DNA of 55,712 bases from assembly GCA_946002055.1 (NCBI GenBank), contig CAMFYL010000012.1, positions 1 to 55,712 on the forward strand. The letters are read 5' to 3'. Shown here piece after piece: positions 34,310 to 43,124 of the stretch (within the stretch, counting starts at the first letter, position 1; each line of letters begins with the position of its first letter). The notes under the pieces were generated by a model. That model did no database searches and had not been told where the DNA came from. It saw only the letters and a list, made by a program, of their open reading frames with translations. The stretch is from an uncultured Roseburia sp. Its GTDB lineage: Bacteria; Bacillota; Clostridia; Lachnospirales; Lachnospiraceae. A program made the position numbers and the translations under genes.

Positions 34310-35590
34310 CTATTGTTTTTGATATACGATTCTTCCATCTAATATTGTGGCAACTACCCTACCTGTTACCTTTCGACCTTCAAACGGCATATTGGCACTT
34401 TTGCCCACAAAATCCGCCCCGTGAATCTCATAGGTCTCTCTTGGGTCAAAGATGGTGATGTCCGCCACGTGGTTTGGACTGATATCCCCCTTGTCAATGC
34501 CAAGAATCCTGGCCGGGTTATAGCTCATTTTTTCAGCCATTTCCATAGGCGTCAAATATCCGCCTAACACAAGCTCTGTATAGGTTAGCGCTGCCGAGGT
34601 TTCAAGCCCCACAATTCCAAAGGGTGCCTTGGAGAAATCAGAAACCTTTTCCTCCTTGGTATGTGGCGCATGGTCTGTGGAGATTGCCTCCATAACGCCT
34701 TCTTTCAGTCCTTCTTTCAGCTTGTCCACATCTTCTCGGCTGCGAAGGGGTGGATTCATTTTATAGTTAGAATCTCCCTCTACAATATCCTCATCTGTCA
34801 AAGTAAAATGATGCGGGCAGACCTCACCACTTACGGCAATGCCCTTGGCCTTGCCGTCTCTCACCAAATCTACCGTCTCCTTGGTGGAACAATGACAGAG
34901 ATGAAGCTTTGCGCCGGTCTCCTCTGCCAGCATAATGTCTCTGGCAGCAATAATGTTTTCAACAGCGTTGGAAATGCCCTTGACTCCCATTGCTTTCGAC
35001 TTTTCTCCCTGGTTGATGACACCGCCGTCCACCAGATTAATATCTTCACAGTGAGCCAGAACAGGAATCCCTGCCTTTGCCACAATCTTCATGGCTTCCC
35101 GGTAAAGGTTAGAATCCATAACACTCTTGCCGTCTTCGCTGATAGCAGGAATGCCTGCTGCAATCATCTCTTCGATGTCCGCAAGCTCTTTTCCCTGCAT
35201 CCCCTTGGTAATGGCCCCAACCTGCAGCACATGGGTAAGGCCTACTTCCTTTGCCTTGTCATGCACATATCGGATTACCTCTGCATTATCTGCCACCGGT
35301 TTGGTGTTAGGCATAGTCACAACTGTGGTGACGCCACCTCGGGCCGCCGCCTTAGAACCGGTTTCAATATCTTCCTTGTGGGTAAGACCCGGATCACGGA
35401 AATGCACATGCAAATCAATAAAGCCCGGAAACACAAAACAGCCAGAGGCATCCAGTACCTGTTCTGCCGCTTCTTCTGCAATGTTTTCTTCTATTTTTGT
35501 CACCTGATTTCCTTCCACCAAAAGGTCAAATATGCCCTCTGTGTTGGTGGCAGGATTTATGATATGTCCGTTTTTAATCAATAAACTCAT
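34310..35590 (-). CDS. pyrC: Dihydroorotase (class I)
   Basis: 426 aa. Zinc amidohydrolase cyclising carbamoyl-aspartate. Motifs: DLHVHFRDPGLTHKEDI, the His in HLCHCST, and the metal Asp in STDHAPHTKEEK. First gene of the pyr cluster with a promoter at 35624-35653. No aspartate transcarbamylase or carA/B is in the window. Confidence 0.97.
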   Translation of the reverse strand: MSLLIKNGHIINPATNTEGIFDLLVEGNQVTKIEENIAEEAAEQVLDASGCFVFPGFIDLHVHFRDPGLTHKEDIETGSKAAARGGVTTVVTMPNTKPVADNAEVIRYVHDKAKEVGLTHVLQVGAITKGMQGKELADIEEMIAAGIPAISEDGKSVMDSNLYREAMKIVAKAGIPVLAHCEDINLVDGGVINQGEKSKAMGVKGISNAVENIIAARDIMLAEETGAKLHLCHCSTKETVDLVRDGKAKGIAVSGEVCPHHFTLTDEDIVEGDSNYKMNPPLRSREDVDKLKEGLKEGVMEAISTDHAPHTKEEKVSDFSKAPFGIVGLETSAALTYTELVLGGYLTPMEMAEKMSYNPARILGIDKGDISPNHVADITIFDPRETYEIHGADFVGKSANMPFEGRKVTGRVVATILDGRIVYQKQ

Positions 35591-35623
35591 ATCGCACCGC
35601 CTTCATATACACAATCATTATCT

Positions 35624-35653
35624 ATCATACCACGAAACACCATTCTCTGTCAC
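35624..35653 (-). promoter_or_regulatory. Probable promoter of the pyr cluster
   Basis: GTGACA, an 18-bp spacer and TATGAT on the minus strand, 34-63 bp upstream of pyrC. The leader is too short (~25 nt) for a PyrR-type attenuator. Confidence 0.6.
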
Positions 35654-35656
35654 GCA

Positions 35657-35695
35657 AAAAGGACAGCTGACACCAATGGTGACGGCTGTCCTTTT
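35657..35695. terminator. Intrinsic terminator between nrdD and the pyr cluster
   Basis: AAAAGGACAGC pairs with GCTGTCCTTTT around an inner CACC/GGTG stem. T-tracts on both sides; on the minus strand it ends nrdD. Confidence 0.9.
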
Positions 35696-35707
35696 ATTTG
35701 AATTTTT

Positions 35708-38071
35708 TTATTTTTCATTCACAAACTTCTGAATGTTCGATGCATTCACGTATTTCTTAGCGTTGTCTCCATCCACAACAACTAATGTCGGTGCCTGCAT
35801 AACACCATATTTCTGTGTCAACTCAATATCCTCTTCTGCATCAATCAATACATAATCTTCACCGGCAAGCATCTCCTTTGCCATAGCACAGTTTGGACAT
35901 GTCTTAGTTGTGAATAAGTATTTTACAGCAGTAGCAGGCTCAATCTTCACATCATCCTTGGTGATTGTGACAACACTCTTTGATGACTTCTTGAGAACAG
36001 AATTCTTAACATCATAGAGGCGACGGTTCTTGTACTCCTGACTCTTACCTTCGTTCCAGTTTTGTACCGGACGATAATAACCGGTAATTCTTGAGTAAAC
36101 CTCTGCCTTGGCACCACAGTGAGGACATGTGAAATGCTCTCCGGCAATGTATCCGTGTTCCTGACATACAGAATATGTAGGTGACATGGTGTAGTATGGC
36201 AGGCGGTAGTTCTCTGCAATGGTGCGAACCAACTTTGCTGCAGATTCCCAGCTATCCAACTTTTCACCCAGGAACGCATGGAACACTGTTCCTGATGTGT
36301 AAAGAGTCTGTAACTCATCCTGAATATCCAAAGCATCAAAGATGTCTGATGTGAACTCTACCGGCAGGTGTGAACTGTTGGTATAGAATGGAGTATCTCC
36401 CTCTTTGCCGGCTGTAATAATGTCAGGGTACTTAGCCACATCATGCTTAGCCAAACGATATGTGGTAGATTCAGCCGGTGTAGCTTCCAGATTATACAAA
36501 TCCCCATACTCTTCCTGATAATCAGACAGACGCTCGCGCATGTGATTCAGCACATCCTTTGTAAACTGTTGTGTCTCTTCGTGTGTCAAATCCTGACCCA
36601 ACCATTTTGCATTCAAGCCCACTTCGTTCATACCAATCAAACCGATGGTAGAGAAATGGTTGTCAAAAGAACCAAGGTATCTCTTTGTATATGGATACAA
36701 TCCCTCATCTAACAGCTTAGAGATTACCCCTCTCTTAATCTTAAGAGAACGAGCAGCAATATCCATCATACGGTTAAGTCTTGCATAAAAGTCAGCCTCA
36801 TCCTTAGCAAGATATGCGATACGAGGCATATTGATAGTAACAACACCAACAGATCCGGTGCTCTCTCCTGAGCCAAAGAAACCACCTGACTTCTTGCGAA
36901 GTTCCCGCAAGTCAAGACGCAAACGGCAACACATAGATCTCACGTCGCTTGGCTCCATATCAGAGTTAATGTAATTAGAGAAGTATGGCGTACCATACTT
37001 CGCTGTCATTTCAAACAAGAGACGATTATTCTCTGTATCTGACCAGTCAAAATCTCTGGTAATAGAATAGGTAGGAATTGGATACTGGAATCCACGGCCG
37101 TTGGCATCGCCTTCGATCATGGTTTCAAGGAAAGCCTTGTTCACCATATCCATCTCTTTCTTACAATCCTTATACTTAAAGTCCATCTCCTTGCCACCAA
37201 CAATTGCAGGAAGCTCAGCCAAGTCAGCCGGAACCGTCCAGTCTAATGTGATGTTGGAAAATGGCGCCTGTGTTCCCCAGCGGCTAGGTGTGTTCACACC
37301 GTAAACGAAAGCTTCAATGCACTTTTTAACCTCTCCGTAAGTAAGGTTATCCACCTTGACAAAAGGAGCCAAATAGGTGTCAAAGGATGAAAAAGCTTGG
37401 GCTCCTGCCCACTCATTTTGCATAATGCCAAGGAAGTTTACCATCTGATTGCATAGCACAGAAAGATGTGCTGCAGGTGCAGATGTAATCTTACCTGTAA
37501 TTCCTCCAAGACCTTCCTGAATCAACTGCTTTAAGGACCAACCGGCACAATATCCGGTAAGCATAGACAAATCATGGATATGAATATCTGCGTTGCGATG
37601 TGCCTCTGCAATCTCTTCATCATAAATCTCAGACAACCAGTAGTTGGCTGTTACCGCACCGGAGTTGCTGAGAATCAAACCACCAACGGAATATGTAACC
37701 GTTGAGTTTTCCTTTACACGCCAATCTTCAACCTTAACATAGCTGTTAATTACGTCTTTATAGTCAAGAATGGTAGACTTCATATTGCGCATCTTCTCTC
37801 TCTGCTTGCGATAAAGAATATACGCCTTAGCCACTTCTGTATATCCTGTCTGTTCCAAAACAGTCTCCACGCTGTCCTGAATCATCTCAACAGAAATCTT
37901 ACCATCCTTAATCTTATCCTGGAAGTGGGCAGATACTCTAAGGGAAATCAACCCGATAATGTCATCATTGTACGACATCTGTGTTGCGTCAAACGCTTTG
38001 GCAATCGCATCGTTGATCTTTCCCAGATTAAACTCTGTTACTTCACCATCTCTTTTCACTACCTGAAACAT
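35708..38071 (-). CDS. nrdD: Anaerobic ribonucleoside-triphosphate reductase with C-terminal glutaredoxin-like domain
   Basis: 787 aa from ATG 38071 (AGGTGG upstream; a GTG four codons earlier is less likely). Glycyl-radical enzyme reducing NTPs to dNTPs without oxygen. An N-terminal ATP-cone (~1-95) starts VVKRDGEVTEFNLGKINDAI. The core has MCCRLRLDLRELRKK and SAPAAHLSVLCNQ; the zinc site is CQEHGY...CPHCG; and the radical loop RITGYYRPVQNWNEGK has the Gly. The last ~75 residues form a thioredoxin/glutaredoxin fold with CPNC (TTKTCPNCAMAKEML) and cis-Pro APTLVVV, not part of canonical NrdD and plausibly a fused reductant. nrdG is not adjacent. Regulated by NrdR boxes. Confidence 0.96.
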   Translation of the reverse strand: MFQVVKRDGEVTEFNLGKINDAIAKAFDATQMSYNDDIIGLISLRVSAHFQDKIKDGKISVEMIQDSVETVLEQTGYTEVAKAYILYRKQREKMRNMKSTILDYKDVINSYVKVEDWRVKENSTVTYSVGGLILSNSGAVTANYWLSEIYDEEIAEAHRNADIHIHDLSMLTGYCAGWSLKQLIQEGLGGITGKITSAPAAHLSVLCNQMVNFLGIMQNEWAGAQAFSSFDTYLAPFVKVDNLTYGEVKKCIEAFVYGVNTPSRWGTQAPFSNITLDWTVPADLAELPAIVGGKEMDFKYKDCKKEMDMVNKAFLETMIEGDANGRGFQYPIPTYSITRDFDWSDTENNRLLFEMTAKYGTPYFSNYINSDMEPSDVRSMCCRLRLDLRELRKKSGGFFGSGESTGSVGVVTINMPRIAYLAKDEADFYARLNRMMDIAARSLKIKRGVISKLLDEGLYPYTKRYLGSFDNHFSTIGLIGMNEVGLNAKWLGQDLTHEETQQFTKDVLNHMRERLSDYQEEYGDLYNLEATPAESTTYRLAKHDVAKYPDIITAGKEGDTPFYTNSSHLPVEFTSDIFDALDIQDELQTLYTSGTVFHAFLGEKLDSWESAAKLVRTIAENYRLPYYTMSPTYSVCQEHGYIAGEHFTCPHCGAKAEVYSRITGYYRPVQNWNEGKSQEYKNRRLYDVKNSVLKKSSKSVVTITKDDVKIEPATAVKYLFTTKTCPNCAMAKEMLAGEDYVLIDAEEDIELTQKYGVMQAPTLVVVDGDNAKKYVNASNIQKFVNEK

Positions 38072-38146
38072 CCCTATTTCCACCTTTCAATACCTTATCC
38101 GATGTTCGCGTCCCCCTAAATCGATATAAACGCCATTTGTAAATTC

Positions 38147-38175
38147 ATTGTACCAAAATATAGTGCAAGGGTCAA
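38147..38175 (-). promoter_or_regulatory. nrdD promoter
   Basis: TTGACC, 17-bp spacer, TACAAT on the minus strand, 76 bp upstream of the nrdD start. One NrdR-like box lies within its spacer. Confidence 0.85.
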
Positions 38176-38198
38176 CACGAAATCACAATATATTGTAT
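38151..38198. promoter_or_regulatory. Pair of NrdR-box-like operators at nrdD
   Basis: Box 1 (38183-38198) is TCACAATATATTGTAT, near-perfect to the ACACwATATATwGTGT consensus. Box 2 (38151-38166) TACCAAAATATAGTGC is weaker. Centres are 32 bp apart, about three helical turns, the spacing required by NrdR. Box 2 overlaps the -10/-35 spacer, consistent with repression. Confidence 0.85.
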
Positions 38199-38268
38199 TA
38201 TTATGTATTTTCGTGAAGACCCTTGAAAACATAGGATTTCCGTATTAAGTTTATTTTATTTTTAATTT

Positions 38269-39123
38269 TTAACGGGTATTTAAAAAGATTTGCTCCTGTA
38301 ATGCCCCGGGATCGGTTGGGTAGAGTTCAAGGTATGCTGCCAACTTTTCTTTTGCCTCTGCGAAGTTGCCTGTATACTCTAATGCAGCGATTTCGCCTCT
38401 CATTAGCTTCTGCCTGTCCGCAGGATGTTTGGACTTCAGGCCCTTCTGATAATACGTTAACGCCTTTTCATATTCACCGGACTCCATCGCAATATCTCCC
38501 CGGAGCGCCAGTGCCTCATCAGAAGCCTTATCTCCCAGCTTTTCCAATTGCTTTGACGCATTGTCAAAATCTTTCATCTCCAGATAGATACGACCGCGAC
38601 CTAAGTAGTTTTCCTTGCTCTTTCCCTTAATCTCAAGGGCCTGTTCTAAAAACTCCTCTGCCTTCTCCTGCTGATTATTTGCAGCCAGATTTCGGTAAAT
38701 CAAAATGTACATATCATAATTGGATGAGTCTCTGGCAATTGCCTCCTTATAATCAGCCAGCGCCTTCTTGGTGTTGCCTTCCTTTAAGTAAACGCTTCCT
38801 CTGAGATAGCATGCTCTGGGATCTTTTTCATCATATTTCATAATGGCTGTGTACTGTTTGATGGCCTCATCTGTTTTTCCCAAATTATACTGGGCGGCCG
38901 CCTTGTAGAAACAGGTATCAACAACCTGTTCATTCACCTTGCCGCCGGCCATTTCCACGCTTTTATCAAAATGTTTGATTGCCGCCTTGTAGTCCTGCTT
39001 TTCCATAGCTGCGATACCAGCCTCCTTCTCCGCAGCAATCTTTTCGCTGGTTTGGAAGGAACATCCGGACAGCAAACATGTTGTCATCAGAAGACAACAA
39101 AATAACCTTCTTCTTGCGTTCAT
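38269..39123 (-). CDS. TPR-repeat lipoprotein
   Basis: 284 aa. Signal peptide with lipobox LLSGC (Cys at ~21), then about seven tetratricopeptide repeats, e.g. AAIKHFDKSVEMAGG, EAIKQYTAIMKYD, KALADYKEAIARD and KALTYYQKGL. It is a membrane-anchored extracytoplasmic scaffold or adaptor, partner unknown. Divergent from the amidase gene with own promoter (39157-39185). Confidence 0.88.
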   Translation of the reverse strand: MNARRRLFCCLLMTTCLLSGCSFQTSEKIAAEKEAGIAAMEKQDYKAAIKHFDKSVEMAGGKVNEQVVDTCFYKAAAQYNLGKTDEAIKQYTAIMKYDEKDPRACYLRGSVYLKEGNTKKALADYKEAIARDSSNYDMYILIYRNLAANNQQEKAEEFLEQALEIKGKSKENYLGRGRIYLEMKDFDNASKQLEKLGDKASDEALALRGDIAMESGEYEKALTYYQKGLKSKHPADRQKLMRGEIAALEYTGNFAEAKEKLAAYLELYPTDPGALQEQIFLNTR

Positions 39124-39156
39124 ATCGTTTCCTCTTCATTTGCCAAATCTTCTCAT

Positions 39157-39185
39157 ATTATATCTCAACCGCCGGATTTTGTATA
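39157..39185 (-). promoter_or_regulatory. Probable promoter of the TPR lipoprotein
   Basis: TATACA, 17-bp spacer, TATAAT on the minus strand, 34 bp upstream of the start. Confidence 0.55.
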
Positions 39186-39257
39186 GGAAAACAAAATCCT
39201 GTTCACTTTTTCCCCAACAGCGCATACACTATTAAAAACATCTGCAAAGGTTTTTCT

Positions 39258-40337
39258 ATGCCAAAAACTATCATTATAGACCCCGGTCACGGAGGATTTG
39301 ATCCTGGTGCCGTCTATGGAGACCGGAAGGAAAAGGATGACAATCTTAGATTAGCTCTGGCGGTAGGTCAGGAGTTGGAAAACGCAGGATATAACGTGGT
39401 CTACACCAGAAAGGATGACCGATACGATTCACCTTACGACAAGGCTCAAATTGCCAATAATGCGGGAGGTGATTTATTTTTGTCCTTCCACCGCAACTTT
39501 GCAGAGCGCCCCGATTTGTATCAGGGAGTGCAAGCCCTTGTATATGACAAAAATCCTTTGGCACTTCGGGTAGCAAAGGATGTAAATGAGGAACTGGAAA
39601 AAATAGGTTTTGAGAATCTGGGCATCGAATCCAGAAAAGAGTTGGTGGTATTGCGTCGAACCAATATGCCCGCTGTGCTTTTAGAGGTTGGGTTTATCAA
39701 TTCTTCTGTAGATAATCAGATTTTTGATAACGAGTTCTCGGCTATGACAAACGCCATTGCCACCGGTGTTGAAGAAGCTTTCCCTGTGGGCAATACTGCA
39801 TCCTCTGACACATCTGGCGAAGCGCAGGCCGCTAATCAGGAGACACCTCCTATACCACAACCAAGGGATATGAATATGCCAGGACTAATGATGCCAAATA
39901 CGGATATGCAGAATAATACAATGCAGGAAATAGATAGAGGACAGACTATGTATCAGAATCCTATGGACAATCAGAACCGGGGCGCTATGAATAATCAAGA
40001 TTCTATGTCCAGCAACAATCGCATGATGAACGATATGCGCCTATCCCTTAACGGTATCCAATGCGAATTGGTTCCAAATCGCCCAACCCGCCCAACACCA
40101 AAGATGTGGTACTATGTGCAGGTGGGCCTTTTCCGCTATCCTGAAAATGCCGTATATCTGATGGAGCAGCTGAAACAGCAGGGCTATAACAGCATATGGC
40201 GACGCGTTGGTGGTCTCATTGCCATCTGGGTAGGTCCAATGGAGACTCTAGACGAAGCAGTTGTTATGCAGCAAAAGCTACAGGCCGACGGCTACGACAC
40301 CCTGATTGTTACCGGGGATTACATTTCCCGCACATAA
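39258..40337 (+). CDS. N-acetylmuramoyl-L-alanine amidase (Amidase_3) with SPOR domain
   Basis: 359 aa from ATG 39258 (AAAGG upstream). Amidase_3 zinc motifs: IIIDPGHGGFDPGA, FLSFHRNFAE and the Glu of VLLEVGFIN. It cleaves the muramoyl-alanine bond. A Met/Asn-rich linker (~205-265; MQNNTMQEIDR, MDNQNRGAMNNQD) joins a C-terminal SPOR domain (~280-355; YYVQVGLFRYPENAVYLM) that binds denuded glycan. No signal peptide is visible, so action from outside would need a non-classical route or mother-cell lysis; this resembles CwlC-type enzymes. Confidence 0.92.
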   Translation: MPKTIIIDPGHGGFDPGAVYGDRKEKDDNLRLALAVGQELENAGYNVVYTRKDDRYDSPYDKAQIANNAGGDLFLSFHRNFAERPDLYQGVQALVYDKNPLALRVAKDVNEELEKIGFENLGIESRKELVVLRRTNMPAVLLEVGFINSSVDNQIFDNEFSAMTNAIATGVEEAFPVGNTASSDTSGEAQAANQETPPIPQPRDMNMPGLMMPNTDMQNNTMQEIDRGQTMYQNPMDNQNRGAMNNQDSMSSNNRMMNDMRLSLNGIQCELVPNRPTRPTPKMWYYVQVGLFRYPENAVYLMEQLKQQGYNSIWRRVGGLIAIWVGPMETLDEAVVMQQKLQADGYDTLIVTGDYISRT

Positions 40338-40343
40338 AAATAT

Positions 40344-40363
40344 CCCCTGCCATATGGCAGGGG
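40344..40363. terminator. Convergent terminator hairpin
   Basis: A perfect 20-bp palindrome CCCCTGCCATATGGCAGGGG lies between the amidase and the CNNM gene. On the minus strand it is followed by ATATTTTTATG. Confidence 0.8.
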
Positions 40364-40373
40364 AAACCTTTCT

Positions 40374-41639
40374 CTAGGACTCTTCTCTTATTGGCAGCTT
40401 CAAGCGTACCTTGGTGATTCGCTTATTATCTACCTCTTCCACTCGAAGAATTACGCCATCGCCTGTGACATACATTTCTCCCTTTTCCGGAAAATGATCA
40501 AACAAGCCGGTAAGATAACCTCCTATGGTATCATAGTCCTCAGATTCAAAATCCAAATCCAGCTCGTCGCACAAATCCTCCAGATTCATGGAGCCTAACA
40601 CATCGTATTCTCTTTCATTGATTGGCACAAGATCATCCACCTCATCACCGTCAAACTCATCCCGGATTTCCCCCACAAGTTCCTCCAAAAGGTCCTCCAG
40701 GGTGACCATACCAGCCACTGCACCGTACTCATCAAGCACAATGGCAAGACTTAAACGCTCACGGCGCATCTCTTCAAACAGCTCAGAAGTGTTTTTCTGC
40801 TCATAAGTAAAATACACCTTTCTCAGATAATCCCTTATAGAAAAGCTCTCATCCTTAGGTGCAAGAATCATATCTTTCATATTGATTAGGCCGATGATAT
40901 TATCCGTGTCCTCTTCATATACAGGAAGTCTGGTAAACATATCCTCCTGAAATACCTCCAGCAACTTATCATAGGACCAATTCACATTGACCACTGTCAT
41001 GTCGATACGGGGAATCATGATTTCTTTCGCCGTTGCATCAGTAAAATCAAAAATATTGTGAATGTACTCTCGCTCTTCCCCTTCGATGACACCACTCTCA
41101 TGGCTCACATCCACAAGTGTTCGCAGCTCCTCTTCTGTGATAGCCCCCTCATTGTTGTTAGGGTCTACCCGAAGAAGCTTTAAGAAAGCCATTGCCAGCC
41201 AGTTGATAACAAAAATCACCGGAGTAAAAATCACCATCAGACCATGAATAATCTTTACATAGCGAAGAGACATTTTATTGGCCTTTAGGGTTGCCATGGT
41301 TTTCGGAGAAATCTCGCCAAAAATTAAAATCAGTATGGTCAAGATACCCGTGGCAATTCCGGCCCCCACGCTACCAAGCAAGCGAATGGCAAGGGTTGTG
41401 GCCAGGGAGGATGCCGACAAGTTAACAATATTATTTCCAATTAGAATGGCAGATAACATTTTGCTGGAGTCCTCTGTGACCTGTAACACAAGAGCAGCTC
41501 TCTTATTTCCCTCATCTGCCATATTTTTCATTTTGATTTTATTAACCGTTGTTAATGCCGTCTCTGCCGACGAAAAGAAAGCAGAGAGAAACAGCAAAAT
41601 GGCCAAGATAACAAATTGCAGTATCGACGCCGTGTCCAA
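40374..41639 (-). CDS. CNNM/CorC-type transporter-associated protein (DUF21-CBS-CorC)
   Basis: 421 aa from a TTG at 41639, preferred because AGAGGTG lies about 8 nt upstream; a TTG six codons earlier lacks a site. DUF21 transmembrane domain (~1-185), tandem CBS (~195-330, MKDMILAPKDESFSIRDYL), and C-terminal CorC_HlyC (~345-420). Homologues export or sense Mg2+. EIMIPRIDM is the family linker. Confidence 0.9.
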   Translation of the reverse strand: MDTASILQFVILAILLFLSAFFSSAETALTTVNKIKMKNMADEGNKRAALVLQVTEDSSKMLSAILIGNNIVNLSASSLATTLAIRLLGSVGAGIATGILTILILIFGEISPKTMATLKANKMSLRYVKIIHGLMVIFTPVIFVINWLAMAFLKLLRVDPNNNEGAITEEELRTLVDVSHESGVIEGEEREYIHNIFDFTDATAKEIMIPRIDMTVVNVNWSYDKLLEVFQEDMFTRLPVYEEDTDNIIGLINMKDMILAPKDESFSIRDYLRKVYFTYEQKNTSELFEEMRRERLSLAIVLDEYGAVAGMVTLEDLLEELVGEIRDEFDGDEVDDLVPINEREYDVLGSMNLEDLCDELDLDFESEDYDTIGGYLTGLFDHFPEKGEMYVTGDGVILRVEEVDNKRITKVRLKLPIREES

Positions 41640-41670
41640 TGAAAAATCACCTCTCAATCAAAAATTACTA

Positions 41671-42924
41671 TTACTGTGAAACGTCTGCAGAATGCAGGTA
41701 TTTCTCCTGTTCTGCTGTCAATGTATCAATGTTAATTCCCAGGAATTTCAGTTTGCGGTTGGCAACCTCCATATCTACTTCCTTTGGAACAACAATTAAC
41801 TTTTCCGTAAGTTCCTTACTGTGCTCTACCAAGTACTTGGCAGATAATGCCTGAATCGCAAAGCTCATATCCATAATCTCTGCCGGATGACCATCACCAC
41901 AGGCAAGATTTACAAGACGTCCTTCTCCAAGGACATATACGAAGGTATCTTTCTTTACTTCGTATCCTACAATATTCTGTCTCTGGTCAATGGTAGAAAG
42001 TGCCATCTCTCGAAGACGCTTCATATCAATCTCCACATCAAAGTGACCTGCGTTACAGAGAATGGCTCCATTCTTCATCTGAAGGAAATCCTCCTCATCA
42101 ATGACACCGGCGCAGCCCGTAACTGTCACAAAGAAATCTCCCAGTGCAGCCGCCTCTTTCATAGGCATTACCTCAAATCCATCCATCACAGCCTCAATGG
42201 CCTTGATGGGATCCACCTCGGTAACAATCACCTTGGCACCTAAGCCCTTGGCACGCATGGCAACACCTTTTCCGCACCATCCATATCCGGCAACAACTAC
42301 ATACTTGCCAGCCACAATCAAGTTGGTTGTACGATTAATTCCGTCCCAGACAGACTGACCTGTACCATATCTGTTGTCAAATAGGTGCTTACAATCCGCA
42401 TTATTTACCATAACCATTGGGAACCTCAGCTGCTGATCCTTGGCCATAGCCATCAAACGGATAATACCTGTTGTGGTCTCCTCGCATCCGCCAATGACAT
42501 ACTGGATTTTGTCGGTCATCTTGGTGTGCAACATATGAACCAAGTCACCGCCGTCATCGATAATAATGTTACAGTTGTGCTCTAACACCTTGGTAATGTG
42601 ACGCTCGTACTCCTCATCTGTTGACTGATACCAAGCATATACGCTAAGCCCGTCTGCCACGAGAGCTGCAGCCACATCATCCTGTGTGGAAAGTGGGTTA
42701 GAACCTGTGATATACATCTCGGCTCCACCTGCTGCCAATACCTTACATAGATATGCAGTCTTCGCCTCCAAATGAACGGAAAGTGCAATGCGAATCCCCT
42801 CAAATGGTCTCTCCTTGCTAAAGTCCTGCTCCAAAGAAAAAAGGAGCGGGCAGTTCTTGCGAACCCAATCAATCTTGTGTTCCCCTGACTCTGCTAAATG
42901 AATATCTCTGATTTCGTAATCCAT
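41671..42924 (-). CDS. ahcY: Adenosylhomocysteinase
   Basis: 417 aa from ATG 42924 (GGAG upstream). Hydrolyses S-adenosylhomocysteine to adenosine and homocysteine with NAD+. Sequence features: GRGT-type NAD site VVVAGYGWCGKGVAMRAKGLG, substrate segments NCNIIIDDGGDLVHML and NNADCKHLFDNRYGTGQS, and C-terminal VEHSKEL. Length and motifs fit the family. Own promoter at 42968-42996. Confidence 0.95.
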   Translation of the reverse strand: MDYEIRDIHLAESGEHKIDWVRKNCPLLFSLEQDFSKERPFEGIRIALSVHLEAKTAYLCKVLAAGGAEMYITGSNPLSTQDDVAAALVADGLSVYAWYQSTDEEYERHITKVLEHNCNIIIDDGGDLVHMLHTKMTDKIQYVIGGCEETTTGIIRLMAMAKDQQLRFPMVMVNNADCKHLFDNRYGTGQSVWDGINRTTNLIVAGKYVVVAGYGWCGKGVAMRAKGLGAKVIVTEVDPIKAIEAVMDGFEVMPMKEAAALGDFFVTVTGCAGVIDEEDFLQMKNGAILCNAGHFDVEIDMKRLREMALSTIDQRQNIVGYEVKKDTFVYVLGEGRLVNLACGDGHPAEIMDMSFAIQALSAKYLVEHSKELTEKLIVVPKEVDMEVANRKLKFLGINIDTLTAEQEKYLHSADVSQ

Positions 42925-42967
42925 ATGTACTCCTGTATTCTCTTGTAAAACGAAAACTATCAAGAGT

Positions 42968-42996
42968 ATTATAGCCCACCGATGGGTTTGGTGCAA
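42968..42996 (-). promoter_or_regulatory. ahcY promoter with palindromic spacer
   Basis: TTGCAC, 17-bp spacer, TATAAT on the minus strand. CCCATCGGTGGG (42975-42986) lies in the spacer and forms a CCCA/TGGG inverted repeat that could be an operator. Confidence 0.7.
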
Positions 42997-43124
42997 TATC
43001 ATCGCTTTTCTTTCTCAGCTTCTTGTATTACAATGAGCTTGTACAGACGTTTAAAAAACTCTCAAGATATGACGTATCACTGTTTTTTTAATATAAAAAT
43101 TTGAGAAGTATTGGAGAAAGATTT

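Noticed and set aside
34661-35584. 307-codon plus-strand open frame
   Set aside because: Antisense shadow of pyrC, which has full dihydroorotase motifs.
35591-35660. PyrR attenuator before pyrC
   Set aside because: Leader too short; the hairpin there is the nrdD terminator upstream of the pyr promoter.
42925-43010. SAH riboswitch upstream of ahcY
   Set aside because: The leader after the promoter is only ~35 nt and lacks the SAH aptamer core; the GC palindrome lies in the promoter spacer.
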